From positions 145,802,565 to 145,866,564 of the forward strand of contig OZ038478.1 in assembly GCA_964036315.1 (NCBI GenBank): a stretch of DNA of 64,000 nt, given 5' to 3'. The translations under genes and the position numbers were made by a program. Numbering within the stretch: the first letter of the stretch is position 1; each line of letters opens with the position of its first letter. Shown here in pieces: positions 40,250 through 51,807 of this stretch. Under the pieces are notes generated by a model. The model searched no databases. It was not told the origin of the DNA and was given only the letters and a program-made list of their open reading frames with translations. Origin of the DNA: Acanthosepion esculentum (Eukaryota; Mollusca; Cephalopoda; Sepiida; Sepiidae).

Positions 40250-42560
40250 TGGGGGTCAGGGAAGGATCGCTGTGGTGATTAATAGAGAGTAGTTTTGTTT
40301 GTGAGGGGTTAAAGTTAACCAGCCAATTCCTGTCTCAGTTCACAACCGATTGGAGGTTCTTTTCGAGACGAACGGCCAGGTTAGTTTTGTCAGCGACACT
40401 AGATTTGTTTTTGAGGCAGGAGTAAATTGTAGTGTCATCCGCATAGATGCCTACTTGGGAATCTATGGCGTCAGGAAGATCGTTGATGAAGATAAGGAAC
40501 AGAGTAGGGCCAAGGATGGACCCTTGAGGAACATCTGCGTTCGAGGGATAGGAGCTGGGGAAGAATCTGTTGAGAACGACCTTCAATTCACGGTTTGACA
40601 GGAATGATTGTATTAGGTCAAACAATCGACCTGTAATACCATAACCCTGGAGCTTGCGAAGAAGGCCGGCATGCCAAACCCTATCAAACGCTTTGTAGAT
40701 GTCTATGGCCACGGCACGAGCTTTTCCGTTATTTCGAAGAGCTTGGTAGACAATTTCAGTGATGGCCGTAAGCACATCAGCTGTAGATCGGGCAAAGCGC
40801 AAAACATATTGCTTGTCTGAAAGCAGATCATGGGTTGTAATGAGGTTAATCACTTAGGCGTTGATTAAGACTTCGAAGACTTTGCCGAAGAGAGGTAGGA
40901 GACTGATAGGACGGTAATTAGAGTGTCATAGGTGTCGCCAGAATTCTTAAAGACAGGAACTATCGATGAGGACTTCCAGCAGTCTGGAAAACAAGATTCC
41001 TTGAGGCAGTAGTTGTATAGTTTGGAGAGGGCTGATGCCAGTTCAGACGCGCATGTCTTCAATACTATGGCTGGTGTCCCATTTCCACCACTAGATCTTG
41101 TGTCGGTCTAAATTAGAGATAATCTCAGTACCAAGGACGGGGTTATATGCAACCCGCTCAATAGGGCATCAGTTCTAAGAGGGAGATCAGGTATGGGTAC
41201 ACCGGAAGAGTCGAGTGTTGAATTGAATGAAAATTTCCTAGCAAAGGATTCAAAATTGTCGGCAGAGGAGGTCAGGACCTCAAACTGGTTGAACAAAGAA
41301 GGTATAGAGGGTTTGCTATTGTTAAGTACGCTCTAGCAGAGACGCCAATAATCCCTGGAGCCGAATTTGCGAGATGCAGTACGTTCCTTCATTCGAGCAG
41401 CAAATAGTAACTTAGCTTCGTTGAGGATACGCTTTCTCTCGTTACGGGCAGAGGCAAAGAGACGTCTATTGCAGTCGGACATGTCGCTACGGAATAGGTA
41501 GAAGAAGTGGTTCCTATGGGCAATGGCGGCTGAGCAAGAAGCGGGGAAGCAATGGGAGGAGCGCGATTTGACCTTACATTTCCTTGAGGGGATGAAAGCG
41601 TCGATTCCAGCTTTAACCCAGGAGGAGAACTCAGAAGCACATTCTTGAACGGGGAGCGTAAAGACAACATCACAGGGGACATCGCGGAACGAGTCACATT
41701 CAGCTCGTTGATAGCAGAACGAGGTTCTAGTGGTAGGAGGATTTTTGCAGGGAGTGGAGTTGAAGGAGATGTCGACAGACACTACAGCGTAATCGGAGTT
41801 ACCAAGAGGACAGAGCTGCGTGGTGCTGCAAGACTCGGGGATGGAGGTAAAACATAGAACGAGAAGAGAGGGTTTACCGTCCCAGTTGTAGGCAAAACGC
41901 GTGGGAAAGTGAACTATCTGCGTGAGGGATTGAGAAACTGAAAACTTAAGTGTTTGAATGCCTGCAGGGTCAGTAGTAGCATTCTTAAGCCATTTGGTAT
42001 GATGGGCGTTTAAATCGCCAAACACTAATTTGTGAGCAGAGAGAGAGAGTGAGAGAGAGAGAGAGCCAGCCAGCCAGCCATAGCCTTGTCTATGCTGTCA
42101 GAAATGCTATCGATTATTCCACAGACTTGAGAGGATGGAGAGCGATAAAGGAAGAAGAGATAGCTTACAACATTGAGATGAGATAACCGGAGACACATGT
42201 ACGAATGGTCTGGAGATTCAAGAGACAACTCTCTAGCCAGTGGGAGATGGTCCTTGACGTAAACACCAAGGCCATGTATGTGGGTTTGAGTGTCTTTTCT
42301 GAGGAGAGGAATGTAGCCGGGAATCGAGAGATCAGAGGAGGGGAAAGACGAGTCGAAGTTAGTCTCACACAGAGCCAGTATATCCGGCCAGTTTGCAGTG
42401 AGGATTCCACACTGCAGAAATTGGATCTAATGCTACGGATGTTGGAGAATGAAATGTTGAAGGGTTTAGGTGATTTTTGAAGGGCTGGTTTAGGGTTACT
42501 TTTTCGATCTTTGTTAATCATCGTGTGGAATTATGGTTGGAAAATGAAAAAGCCTGAAGT
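40250..42560 (-). pseudogene. Decayed Jockey/CR1-like LINE ORF2
   Basis: In sense order: an endonuclease start (FNISFSNIRSIRSNF near 42450), GDLNAH (about 42018) and a degenerate SDY for SDH (near 41750), then a linker typical of this group. A broken N-terminal RT region follows (42 to 41 kb, several frameshifts). The RT core at 40335-40853 has KAFDRVWH, PQGSILGPTLF and YADD. It stops after LQSVVN, and the frame continues WLVNFNPSQTK before similarity ends near 40250, so the 3' part is missing. A (GA)n expansion at 42037-42066 lies inside the endonuclease. Several frameshifts and stops mean it is not functional. Confidence 0.85.
42037..42080. repeat. (GA)n plus (CCAG)n microsatellite inside LINE
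   Basis: GAGAGA tract with a GTGA interruption followed by four CCAG/GCCA units. It disrupts the endonuclease frame of the LINE remnant. Confidence 0.9.
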
Positions 42561-42655
42561 AAAAGAAGCAGACGGTTATCGACCGTGACGTGGACAGAGA
42601 GAAGTTGGCACAGCCTGCATCATAATGTGGCCTCAGAGTTGCCCACCGGAGGTGA

Positions 42656-43009
42656 ATGCAGAGACACCTTTCCATGCGCATCATGGAACTACAGACACCC
42701 CGGTATTATACAACTGTTGATCAGAGCGGCCGCTCAAGACGTTACACAAGAGTTAGGGCTCCTAACTACCAGTCGGAAAGAGCAACCAGGAAACTGTCAA
42801 CCGTGTACCCCCATAATGAAGAAGTAATGCCACAGACTGCACACATCACGGGAGAAACACGGCAGCCACAGTACAGAGGCCAGAGAGAGAGAGAGTTCCG
42901 GGAACCCCTTCCTAAACAAGAAACAAGGGGTGAGCCTCTACTCCTGTCCAAAAGAAGTGGGAGGAGTATTGACCAGGCAGTAGGAAAGCCTACCTTCTGT
43001 TACATATAA
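42656..43009 (+). CDS. Unrecognised 117-codon open frame
   Basis: Encodes a charged, Arg/Gln/Pro-rich peptide (contains RYTRVRAPNYQSERATRK). No domain is recognised. An opposing 61-codon frame and an alternative plus frame overlap it. The region is somewhat GC-richer than its surroundings and lies just upstream, in the sense direction, of the LINE remnant, so it may be part of a transposon leader. Weak case for a gene. Confidence 0.15.
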   Translation: MQRHLSMRIMELQTPRYYTTVDQSGRSRRYTRVRAPNYQSERATRKLSTVYPHNEEVMPQTAHITGETRQPQYRGQREREFREPLPKQETRGEPLLLSKRSGRSIDQAVGKPTFCYI

Positions 43010-43600
43010 AACATACAAGAACAACAAAAAGATAAGAGGGGGAGGTAGTTGGAAAAAGTGTCCAGGCTGACACTAGATGCATGTTCTGGGGTATAGGAAT
43101 TATATTTTATTTGTATTTTACCCTTTCACTACACTAAGTTTTAACTTAGTATAAGCCCCATTGTCCTATTCAGAAAATCTGCCTCATTAACTTTAATTTC
43201 CCAATTAGAAGTAAAAAAAATAGGAATGCGCATTTTCCTTAATTACATCTGAATCTGATTTCTGATGTCCGGCCCAAAATGATTTTAAATGGTTGGCATT
43301 AAAAAGTAACTGAGAAAGTTTCAAAATTGACCTTTCAACGAATTCTTTTTTTATAAGAATCAAAAAAAGCATTAACATAAGACATGACATCCACGAGAAT
43401 CCGATTAAATCGACTTTTCTTTCTACCACCCAGCATTGATAGCAATACTTCAAAACAATAGGTTGTAGAGGACCGGTGTGTGTGTTGCGTGTTTTTATTG
43501 TATTAGGGACACATGCGTTTATCCCCTGCAAATCAAAGGAGGTCCAACTACAAGAACAATGCCGGACTCAAGTTGTCCAACCGAAGATGTAAAAAAGACA
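43010..43600. other. AT-rich spacer, nothing recognised
   Basis: A 108-codon minus frame here has no recognisable domain and is not called. Confidence 0.4.
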
Positions 43601-43606
43601 AACAAT

Positions 43607-43610
<4 letters not shown>

Positions 43611-43656
<46 letters not shown>
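43611..43656. repeat. (TA)n microsatellite
   Basis: Uninterrupted TA run of about 46 bases. Confidence 0.97.
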
Positions 43657-43658
<2 letters not shown>

Positions 43659-43791
43659 AAATATATGTATTAAACAAAATAATTTTACAATGGACAATAA
43701 AATTTGTTTGTATGTGTGTGTGTATGTAAATATTGGTGTCTGTTCTTTGGTGAATGTTCGTACGTACGTGTATGTGTGTATCATGTTCATG

Positions 43792-43816
43792 GCGTCTCCC
43801 ACAAATGGGAAGACGC
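43792..43816. repeat. GC-rich hairpin
   Basis: GCGTCTCCCA-CAAA-TGGGAAGACGC folds with ten pairs and one bulged base, standing out from AT-rich surroundings. Minus-strand TATAAAAG (about 43829) and CTATAAATAC (about 43903) lie nearby. Function unknown. Confidence 0.7.
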
Positions 43817-45088
43817 GGATCTTTTATAAGGACTTATATTGTAGTCGCTGAAATGAAGAAATGAAAAAGAGAACGAGGCGTGGATTCGCCCAGTATTTAT
43901 AGTCTGTGAAGAATGACTCCTATTGACAATTCGGGAATTAAGGAGGAGCTAACTCCGATAATAACCACCACAGATTGAAAGTTGTAGGAAACGAAAACTT
44001 TTAATATGTAAAAAGAAGTTTTGAATATTGTCCTTGTGAACTGAAAAGAAAAGCTGTCGGAAGTGTGGCTGAAATGCGTGATTCGACGAAATGTGCTTGT
44101 GCTATCATCAGGGTGCTGTATATTTTTCTCTAGTGGGTCAGAGTCGGAGCATGTCCTGGAAGAAACGTCGGTAGTGTTCAGCGTTTTCTATTAAAATTTG
44201 TCTTTATCCAATGCTCCACGTTGAATTAGCTTTGTCGTCCCGTCGCACTGTTTCCCGACCGTAGTTTTGTCTGAAAACGAGCTTTTTTGTTTGCTATGCG
44301 TGGAGAAAGTTGGCGCACAAAATTAAATAGAAGCAACGTTGTGGCAAAGTTGAAATGATGTGAAATTTCTACCGAGTGTCGAATGCATGTTTGAGAGAAT
44401 TTGCTACTACTGTCGATTGAATATCGTACTTGCAAATTCTTAGTTTGTTCGAGTTGCATCGTTGCAGAATGAAGATAAAGGACACTGAGTCGCCTTTTGA
44501 GATGTGGTTTCACACTTTATCTATTTCAATCAAGAAGAAGATAGTGTTAATTAGTTGAAAATGGCGTTACGTTTTCCGTTTCGTAAACCGCGTTAAATTG
44601 GATCAAACGTCACCGAAAGAAAGAAAAGGTCCAGCAAATAGACAAGTGGGAGAAGGAGTGTTGTAATTATTCAATTGTTATTCAAGGTAGAGTATTACTG
44701 AATAGGAATGTTATAAGGGGATATAGGGGGTGGGGTCAAGGGTTGAGTATTATGAGGATATGTACGGTAGATAACAGTTGACCCTCGTCTTAAAATGTTA
44801 AGATTGTAGTGATCAGGGAAGCATAGACACTGAAATTTGTTTCATATTGCAACATGGTATTACTATAAATTTTTGTAATTCCTTACAACAATAACGACAC
44901 TTTGACATTATTTTGATTATTTCCTATTAATTTTAAATCCTTTATGCAGTAGAAACAGGCACAATAAACGAGAAATTAATTTTAATCGCTCGACAAGACT
45001 CAGCTAGTCATTATTAAAGACTCGTGTATGTTATATAGCACTTCCAGCAAGATGATCATATCTTGGGTCCAAGAGTGTTGTTTACATG

Positions 45089-45092
<4 letters not shown>
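43817..45092. other. Spacer, nothing firmly recognised
   Basis: The minus strand has a TATA-like CTATAAATACTG near 43903, but no start-proximal coding sequence follows that I can recognise. The 95-codon minus frame at 44226-44513 has no known domain. Confidence 0.4.

Positions 45093-45093
<1 letters not shown>

Positions 45094-45143
<50 letters not shown>
45094..45143. repeat. (TA)n microsatellite
   Basis: TA run of about 50 bases. Confidence 0.97.
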
Positions 45144-45146
<3 letters not shown>

Positions 45147-45173
45147 TTATTATAATACATTACAATAAAAACA

Positions 45174-45213
45174 TTTTACATCGCTACACAAAAACTTATG
45201 TAGCGATGTAAAA
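45174..45213. repeat. Perfect 15-bp inverted repeat
   Basis: TTTTACATCGCTACA (45174-45188) and its exact reverse complement (45199-45213) flank a 10-base loop. It sits 30 bases from a TA microsatellite. It may be the end of a palindromic mobile element or a strong hairpin. Confidence 0.9.
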
Positions 45214-45706
45214 GATGATATGTGTTGATACCACTGAGTTTTAAACGAACACTATCATTTTTCAACAACAATGCCTATCGTAACAGAACGTCCTTTCGAA
45301 ATATTTTTGGCACTTAAAAGGAGTTTACAAAATTTCAAAGGTAAAATGGAAAATATTAAAAATAACTAGAACCTCTATATCTTTATATGATACATGTAAC
45401 CTGTTTACAAGAAATATTTCATATTATAAATTTTCCCAACAATAAAAACCTGTTAAAACAATGAAATACATAAACGTTACGATGACGTCATTGCCTACCC
45501 TTCACCTTAAAATATAGATAAAAAAATTGTTAATAATCACATATTTTAGTTGTTTAGCCATTATTATATTAGTATATAATGGTCCATACAACATTTATTT
45601 GATTTATTAAAATATAATATTGCCAAGTTTTACTGGCTATTCCCTAAATGACCATTTGATTCGAGTATAGCATGAATTGAAGACATGGTCCCATGTGTAA
45701 GTAAAT

Positions 45707-46050
45707 AGAATCGCTTTTTCCACAATGCTGAGTTGGCTTTTGTTTTTGTACTATTGTATTTATTCATTAATATATTTTCGAACATAATTCTTAACTTTAA
45801 GACTAATTTTCAGACTAGTCAGGTTATTTGTAAATTAACAAAATATCGTCATAAACATACATAGGACGTGTAAATTATTCGTTTTTTGGCAACTAATGAG
45901 GCTTTATTATGCTAGATAAAAAAGAGGGCAAAGGTGAAGAAATATATCTCGTTTTGTATTTTTTCCCTTTCTTTGTCTTATTTTATTGAAACGTAATGTC
46001 GCCATTCCCAAATTGTAAGTACAAAGAATCGCTTTTTCCACAATGATGGA
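45707..46050. repeat. Direct repeat of about 21 bp
   Basis: AGAATCGCTTTTTCCACAAT occurs at about 45707 and again at about 46026, with partly similar bases before both (GTAAGTAAATAG and GTAAGTACAA). Probably fragments of one interspersed repeat. Confidence 0.6.
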
Positions 46051-46169
46051 TAATCGCACATTGTTTTAGTAAGGAGCAATGGGACTTATACTTTAAATCT
46101 TAATTTAATTAAAAAAACTCCCCTTTTCGGAAAGTATTTCAGTCGAAATGTCGGCGACTAAACTGAATA

Positions 46170-46193
46170 TCTCACTCCGAGTTACGAGTGAGA
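46170..46193. repeat. Short perfect hairpin
   Basis: TCTCACTC and GAGTGAGA flank an 8-base loop. Minor structure. Confidence 0.6.
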
Positions 46194-46479
46194 CGGCTCG
46201 TTAGCAAGCCATAAAGATGAAAAACAAAACCTAACAAAGGGCGGATAAAAAATAGTTTTAAGAAATCAAGAAATCATCCAAACAAATTTTGTTAAATACA
46301 ACCGATAAATTCTGTCTATTTAATATTTTATTGTATTTTTTTAAATAATATATAGTATTAAATATGTAAAAAGATTTTTTGTAGGGAATGAAAAATGCGA
46401 CACCAAAAGGGCCATTGTGTTAGGGAAAGATGCCTTCCAAAAGCTAAGAATTAGTTAAAAAGTGTAAAACTCATACAAT

Positions 46480-46810
46480 GTTGATCCTCCTATATGACAG
46501 TAAAGGCTGGACAATCTGATCGGATGAAGAAGAGACTTGAGGCAACAAATATGTCGTTCTACAAAAGGATGCTGAGAATAGAATGAAGTGACCATCTGAG
46601 CAATGACTAAGTTTTAGAGAAAGTAGAAACAAAAGGTACAGTTATACTTGATATGAGAAAGAGACAGTTGAAATGCCTTGTGTAAATAATGAGGAATAAG
46701 CGCTTATAAAGGTTTCCGCTAACAGGACATATTAAAGGCAATGGAAAGAAGAGAACAACCTACGTAAAGAGCATCAGTAAATGGTTAATAGAACAAGGAT
46801 TTTGGGATAG
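46480..46810 (+). pseudogene. Decayed LINE C-terminal tail
   Basis: Scattered over several frames are LLYDSKGWTI, then MKKRLEAT..YKRMLRI, then LDMRKRQLKCL and LTGHIKGNGKKRTTYVKSISKW. This order and wording match the C terminus of common invertebrate non-LTR reverse transcriptases (the region after the RT domain that reads WT, KRL, RRML, RQL, GHI, RGR). Frameshifts and stops are numerous. An old fragment. Confidence 0.6.
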
Positions 46811-48969
46811 ATTGAGAAAATATAAAATTTACTAAAAAAGCAGAATATTGGACAGAACCATGATCGTCCACGTCCTGAACGTACACGGTACATTGCAGAA
46901 GATATCGGGATAAAAATGACTGATAAACCGACCGAATTTCATGTTTTATTCTGGAGGCAAAAGATCGAGATAATTATGTTTTTCACACCAGTACCAAACC
47001 TAGGTATTCAAGACCAGCTAAGAACCAGAATTTTGAATGACGATCTTAAAAGAAAGTAGATTAAATGATTTAAGCAGAGCAACTCCTTAGCAAAAAAGTA
47101 TTATTTAAGAATCGTTTATATCTTTAGAGTATTGAGTGGGGGCGAATTGGCAAACGTAGGTATAATTGAGCACGTGGCTGCATTGATTGCGGATGTAGCT
47201 CGAGGTGGTAAGTTCTAACGTGCGAGAACGTAGAATCAATACGTAATTATATACTGGCTGTTTACAGTATCTATTGTATGTATATATTTGTAACATTCGC
47301 ATCACAAGAGCCGAACTTTATGACCCCAAAATCTAAAGGGTAGCCAATATTTTCTCAACATGGCAATTACTGCAACAGCGAATCATTTTTCGCTTTCGGT
47401 TTCAAAATTTTTGGTATGTTTCCTCGCACACTTACTTCCGCTCCATATCCAAACGTACACACTCAGACACACTTTGAATTATTTACCATTTTCAATTTCT
47501 TGCATCTCTTCGGTTAATTTAATGTTTCTCAGGAGCCGGGATTGAATTTTCTTCTGAAATGCACAACGAATTTTAGATTTAAGGTGTGCACATAAAATTC
47601 GCGTAGAATGGGCACATTTCTTGCTAAAATTATATGGATTCGATGAAGCTTTTTAATCAATTTTCTCCATGCAAGGCAATATAGGGACAAGGAGATTAAG
47701 GGTTAGTGAATATTAGTGAATGTGGAAAAAACACCATTAAGGAGAGTGAACACTAAAAGAACACAAGACAAAAGATAGCGATTGACATTGCATTTGATTT
47801 TTGAAGATAGAATTTTACTGGGAAGAAATAATCCGGAAGAGAGATCCACAAGCGAGAAGTAGGATAGAATATACTGTTATCATAAAATATACGGTTACAT
47901 ATCGCCATTTCATAGAGTCTATGTAGCAATAAAAACAATTACCATGAAAAAATTGATAGAAACGTTACACTGTAAATACATTTCGGTGGTGAGAAAGTGA
48001 TTGAATCCGAGATGCTACATCAGAACCAATAACATTGCAGATTCTTCCTTGGATTTTATCAACAAATTATATGGGATCACCAAACCAGCGAGCAAGAATG
48101 GTAAACGTATAAATATGTAAGATGAACATATGTCAGTGAACATTCAGTGAACCAACTTTCTTAGTAGCAGATCGAGCAAATGATAAGCACAGTTAACACA
48201 TTTTTCCTTCATCATTTATATACAAAATTCTGGTGAGGGACAACTTAGTTATGTCATAGCATTTTAACATTCCATTATTTATTTCTGTATGTTCTTCGGT
48301 CTTAATAATTTGCTTAATTTCTCGAAGACAATTTGAGTTATACGCCTATACACCTCCCGATTTCTGTGTGAACATATGAATCGAAATAGACAATTTAAAA
48401 AAATGGAAAATTTTCAATTAAAGATGATCAGCAAGTATCTCTTAATAAACATGAGATAATACAAACTATTATATTAAAGAGATAAACATGAAAATCAAAT
48501 AAAATTAAAAATAATAACATTGATTATAAATTGATCGTGGCGTTTTATACTACACACTTACATATCTAACAACTGAAGGCGCTGAACTGGTGGTCTATTT
48601 CAAATGTTCATAGTGAGGTAAAGTGAACCAGATAATCAGCTTTTGGTATTTTTACCAGCGAGAATGGTTTGCACAAATGTTATGTAGGCGAGTTACAGAA
48701 ACATTTTCTGTTGTCTATTTATTGTTTATCACTGTGAAAAATAGCTATATTTTCTCTTCACTAAGCTTTTGTATACTCTTATTTTTATTCTTATTATTTC
48801 CTTGGATTTGCGTTGTATGCATATTTCCTTCTGGGTCCCAAACGGAGACCTAAGTTCAGAAACTACTTCATGACATTTTCCACTGATGAGCTTTGTGAAA
48901 AATACAAAAGCTAATATCATACACATATTATACAGATAATGATCTTCGTAATGTGTGAGCTGAAGTTGA
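46811..48969. other. AT-rich spacer, nothing recognised
   Basis: Short open frames only. No domain or repeat recognised. Confidence 0.45.
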
Positions 48970-49370
48970 AAGTACACTTGTTTGTATTTCTTTTAGGCAT
49001 GGCCTACCAAGAAACCCTTCAATGCGGCTATCGGTACCTTTTCCATTTAATCATAGGGATTCAACTACAACTAGAATTATTGCCACATAATTTGCCACAT
49101 TTTTTGAGATTTTCAATTCGTGATCCTTGTATTTTGATATTTCGCAAGATCTTCAAAGATACATTACACTTGACAGGCACTGTCATGTTAATAAGAAAGC
49201 CCATTCTGTTCTTGTGGTCACGATAACGATGCCTGGTCGATTAGCTTTGATTGTCCTGTCTGTGTGTATTGCAATATCCCATAAAATTATTAGAGATCCT
49301 AGCCCTGGAACCGGGACTGGATGATGTTCATATACATTTCTTGCACTTTCCTCCAGTAAAAGTTGCATAT
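48970..49370 (-). pseudogene. Decayed LINE C-terminal domain
   Basis: The sense frame reads WDIAIHTDRTIKANRPGIVIV, then after a shift MTVPVKCNVS and further degenerate matches to the region usually ending in a VVVGALG-type motif. This is the C-terminal domain of a widespread non-LTR retrotransposon group with a restriction-like tail. Multiple frameshifts and stops. No RT core is left here. Confidence 0.6.
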
Positions 49371-49899
49371 TTCCTAGTGCAGATACTGGCCAAATCTATC
49401 ATGACTAGTTTTATATTCAGTGGGTGTTAACATCGTATAACCGGATGCAAAATGGCCAAATGTTTCTGAATATTTATAAAAATATCTGCCATTCGGGTTG
49501 ACAAATTTTTAGTGTGTGTGATTGGTAAATTTTAGTTAGTATGTTTGCTTGGCAATTTCTTCGGTTTCAGCTTTTAACCATGCACTACGTTACCACTGAA
49601 TGGTCCGAGGCTTGTCTTCATCAACTTGTCTGGTACGGGCAGAGTATTGAGTATAAAGAATCTTATCTTGCCAATGTTTCTGTATTTAGTACAAGGCATT
49701 TGCTTTCTTTTTATATTCTTTGCCGCTGCAGTAGATCATTGTGGCTTATTTGCACTTCTTCACCCACTTAAAATTCCCTTTTGAATTTGTTGGCTTTCTA
49801 TACTACTAAATAAATTTTCTTATTTCTTTCATGTTCGTTGACATCCAGAATTCTGTAATTTCCAGGTATCTTTGAAAACCAATTGTTGTGGGTTTTTAA
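49371..49899. other. Possible further LINE debris
   Basis: No convincing motif. Weak minus-frame resemblance to a LINE interior (near 49560-49740) is not strong enough to call. Confidence 0.3.
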
Positions 49900-50035
49900 G
49901 ACAGTTCTAGTTGAACTAATTCTCCGCCTCTTCCGGAACTGGGAACATACGGACGAGGATGTACATTTCCAAATCCTTAAGGATCCAAATGTGTGGTACA
50001 CTATCAAAGGCTTTACGATAATCTACAAGAATTAC
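49900..50035 (-). pseudogene. LINE reverse-transcriptase motif A fragment
   Basis: The minus frame reads VDYRKAFDSVPHIWILKDLEMY, the classic motif A region of non-LTR reverse transcriptases. Nothing of motif B or C follows. It is the same kind of LINE as the tail at 48970-49370 and may be an internally deleted part of it, since both are on the minus strand and in the right order. Confidence 0.7.
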
Positions 50036-50059
50036 AAACAAATTACTCTACCAAATAAC

Positions 50060-50290
50060 TTAAGTTACATCAGTCGTGAACTACCGACTGCAGCAACAAC
50101 TAAAATGGATTGCACATGTAATTTTAAGAGAAAATAATGACATAATCCAGATGTTAACATTCAGCGCCACATCAAATCGATGGATCGGAAGGAAATATTT
50201 ATGTGTTCGCGAATTTGCGACATGGAGTTACATTTACAGGCAAGTTTCACATGGAATCCTCCAAGCAGATTCGATAGGAAAATAAAAGCT
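50060..50290 (+). pseudogene. LINE C-terminal fragment, opposite strand
   Basis: The plus frame contains QQLKWIAHVILRENND, like the (R)QLKWIGHV segment near the C terminus of several invertebrate LINEs. It abuts the minus-strand motif A fragment, so two fragments lie back to back. Truncated both sides. Confidence 0.45.
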
Positions 50291-51500
50291 TTTAAATTTC
50301 ATTTCTCATAAAAGACAGCTGCTTTCGACACATTTCTTAACAGACTTTCAGATTCGGAATCAAATATTCCCAAGTTCATTCGTTGAATACTGCTGCTTTA
50401 TATGCTTTGGTGCTTAATATATATCTCAAGATTGGCGACAAAATCCCAGGAAGGGTTTGTAATGTTTTCGGTCCTCACACAACAACTCGATTTCAGCCAC
50501 TTTCCCAGGGACGAGTCTTTTCTATAAATCTTTTTCATCGCAATCGTTTTAAGGAGATCGCATCCTTGGTGCGTCGACTTCATGTATATAAACATACTAC
50601 TTGATTGGAAACTAGGTGTCTTTGTTTTCCATTTCGAAATTACTGCGTGCTTCTAGCCTGTGGTACTCTCTTCGAGTTTCTTGTTTCTCTGTCACCTACG
50701 CTCTTCAATAATTCAAATGCAATGTCCATCGCCATTTTCCGTCTTCCTGAATTCTGTTCTTTCATTGTCCTTTCGCCTCACGAAGATCTTCTCGTTCTAC
50801 TTTACCCCCTGTTTTGTCTTAGTGTCATTATCGCGTTGATTGAGCTGAAATGATTTTTTAAAAATAATTTATTTCAAGAGAACTAAACAGTTTTGCAAAC
50901 ATATTTTTTGGTTGAATCTACGCTACTTTCTATGGAATACATTTAATGGTTTCCTTACTTTAATCTTGATTATTACTTCGCTTAGCTTCGGATAGCAGTT
51001 GAAAAAATATGAAAAGCAACAATATGCACAACCAAAGTTTCGAAAAGGTTTTTTATATCTGACACTAGTTCTTATTAATATAAACTTTTTTATACTGGGT
51101 ACGTATGTTTGTGCTGTTAAACCTGCCTGTTTTAATTTATTAAACTGGCCGGAAATGAGAAGTTCTACTAAATATAAAATTCCTCCTCCGACCGGAATCG
51201 AACCCGCCCTTTAACCAGAAGTAAACTACAGGAATGCTGTTTCGATTTTTCTGAGACAGATTTTTCTTTATTAGGACCTCTGAAATTAGAGGTAACAGCG
51301 GAAACACATGTATCCCCTAAATAATAGGAAATACTCATTTATTGAATTGATTTTCGATACCCGCTGCTAGTTACTGTGTAGTACTTCTCGGACTTACTAT
51401 TAATACAGGAGTAAATAGTTCTTTCATCATCATAAATACCGATTGGCAACTTATGACATCGGGAAAGTCGATGATGAAGATAAGAAATAACGCAATTCCA
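50291..51500. other. AT-rich spacer
   Basis: No gene recognised. A GGTTCGATTCC word on the minus strand (about 51187-51203) resembles a tRNA T-arm/B-box but lacks the rest of a tRNA, so at most a tRNA-derived SINE remnant. Confidence 0.4.
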
Positions 51501-51501
51501 A

Positions 51502-51502
<1 letters not shown>

Positions 51503-51592
<90 letters not shown>
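51503..51592. repeat. Compound (TA)n(TG)n microsatellite
   Basis: About 58 bases of TA run into about 30 bases of TG, which directly abuts the outer end of the LTR at 51591. Confidence 0.97.
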
Positions 51593-51594
<2 letters not shown>

Positions 51595-51807
51595 GTGGAG
51601 TTATTTCCACAATAGAACTTGTAGTCGGACTAAATGCGTCCTAAATGGGGTAAACGTACAGAAACGTTAGGAACTTGTGATAAAGTGTTACGCAGAGTAA
51701 TCAAGTTGTGGTCGTTGATAACTACTCTTCTTTCCTCGACTACTTACTGACTCCTACTTAAAATAGGTGGGAGAGTCTATTCTCTAGACCAGGTGTCTTT
51801 CACTACA
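51591..51807 (-). mobile_element. 3' LTR of Ty3/Gypsy copy C
   Basis: 217 bp, TGTAGTGAAAGACACC at its sense start and CTCCACAACA at its end. It is about the same length as, and clearly homologous to, the LTR at 61841-62058. A purine tract (AAGGAGGGGGG on the sense strand) precedes it, as expected of a polypurine tract. Confidence 0.88.

Noticed and set aside
43829..43910. Minus-strand TATA-like boxes as a host promoter
   Set aside because: No initiator or recognisable downstream exon. TATA-like words are frequent in AT-rich DNA.
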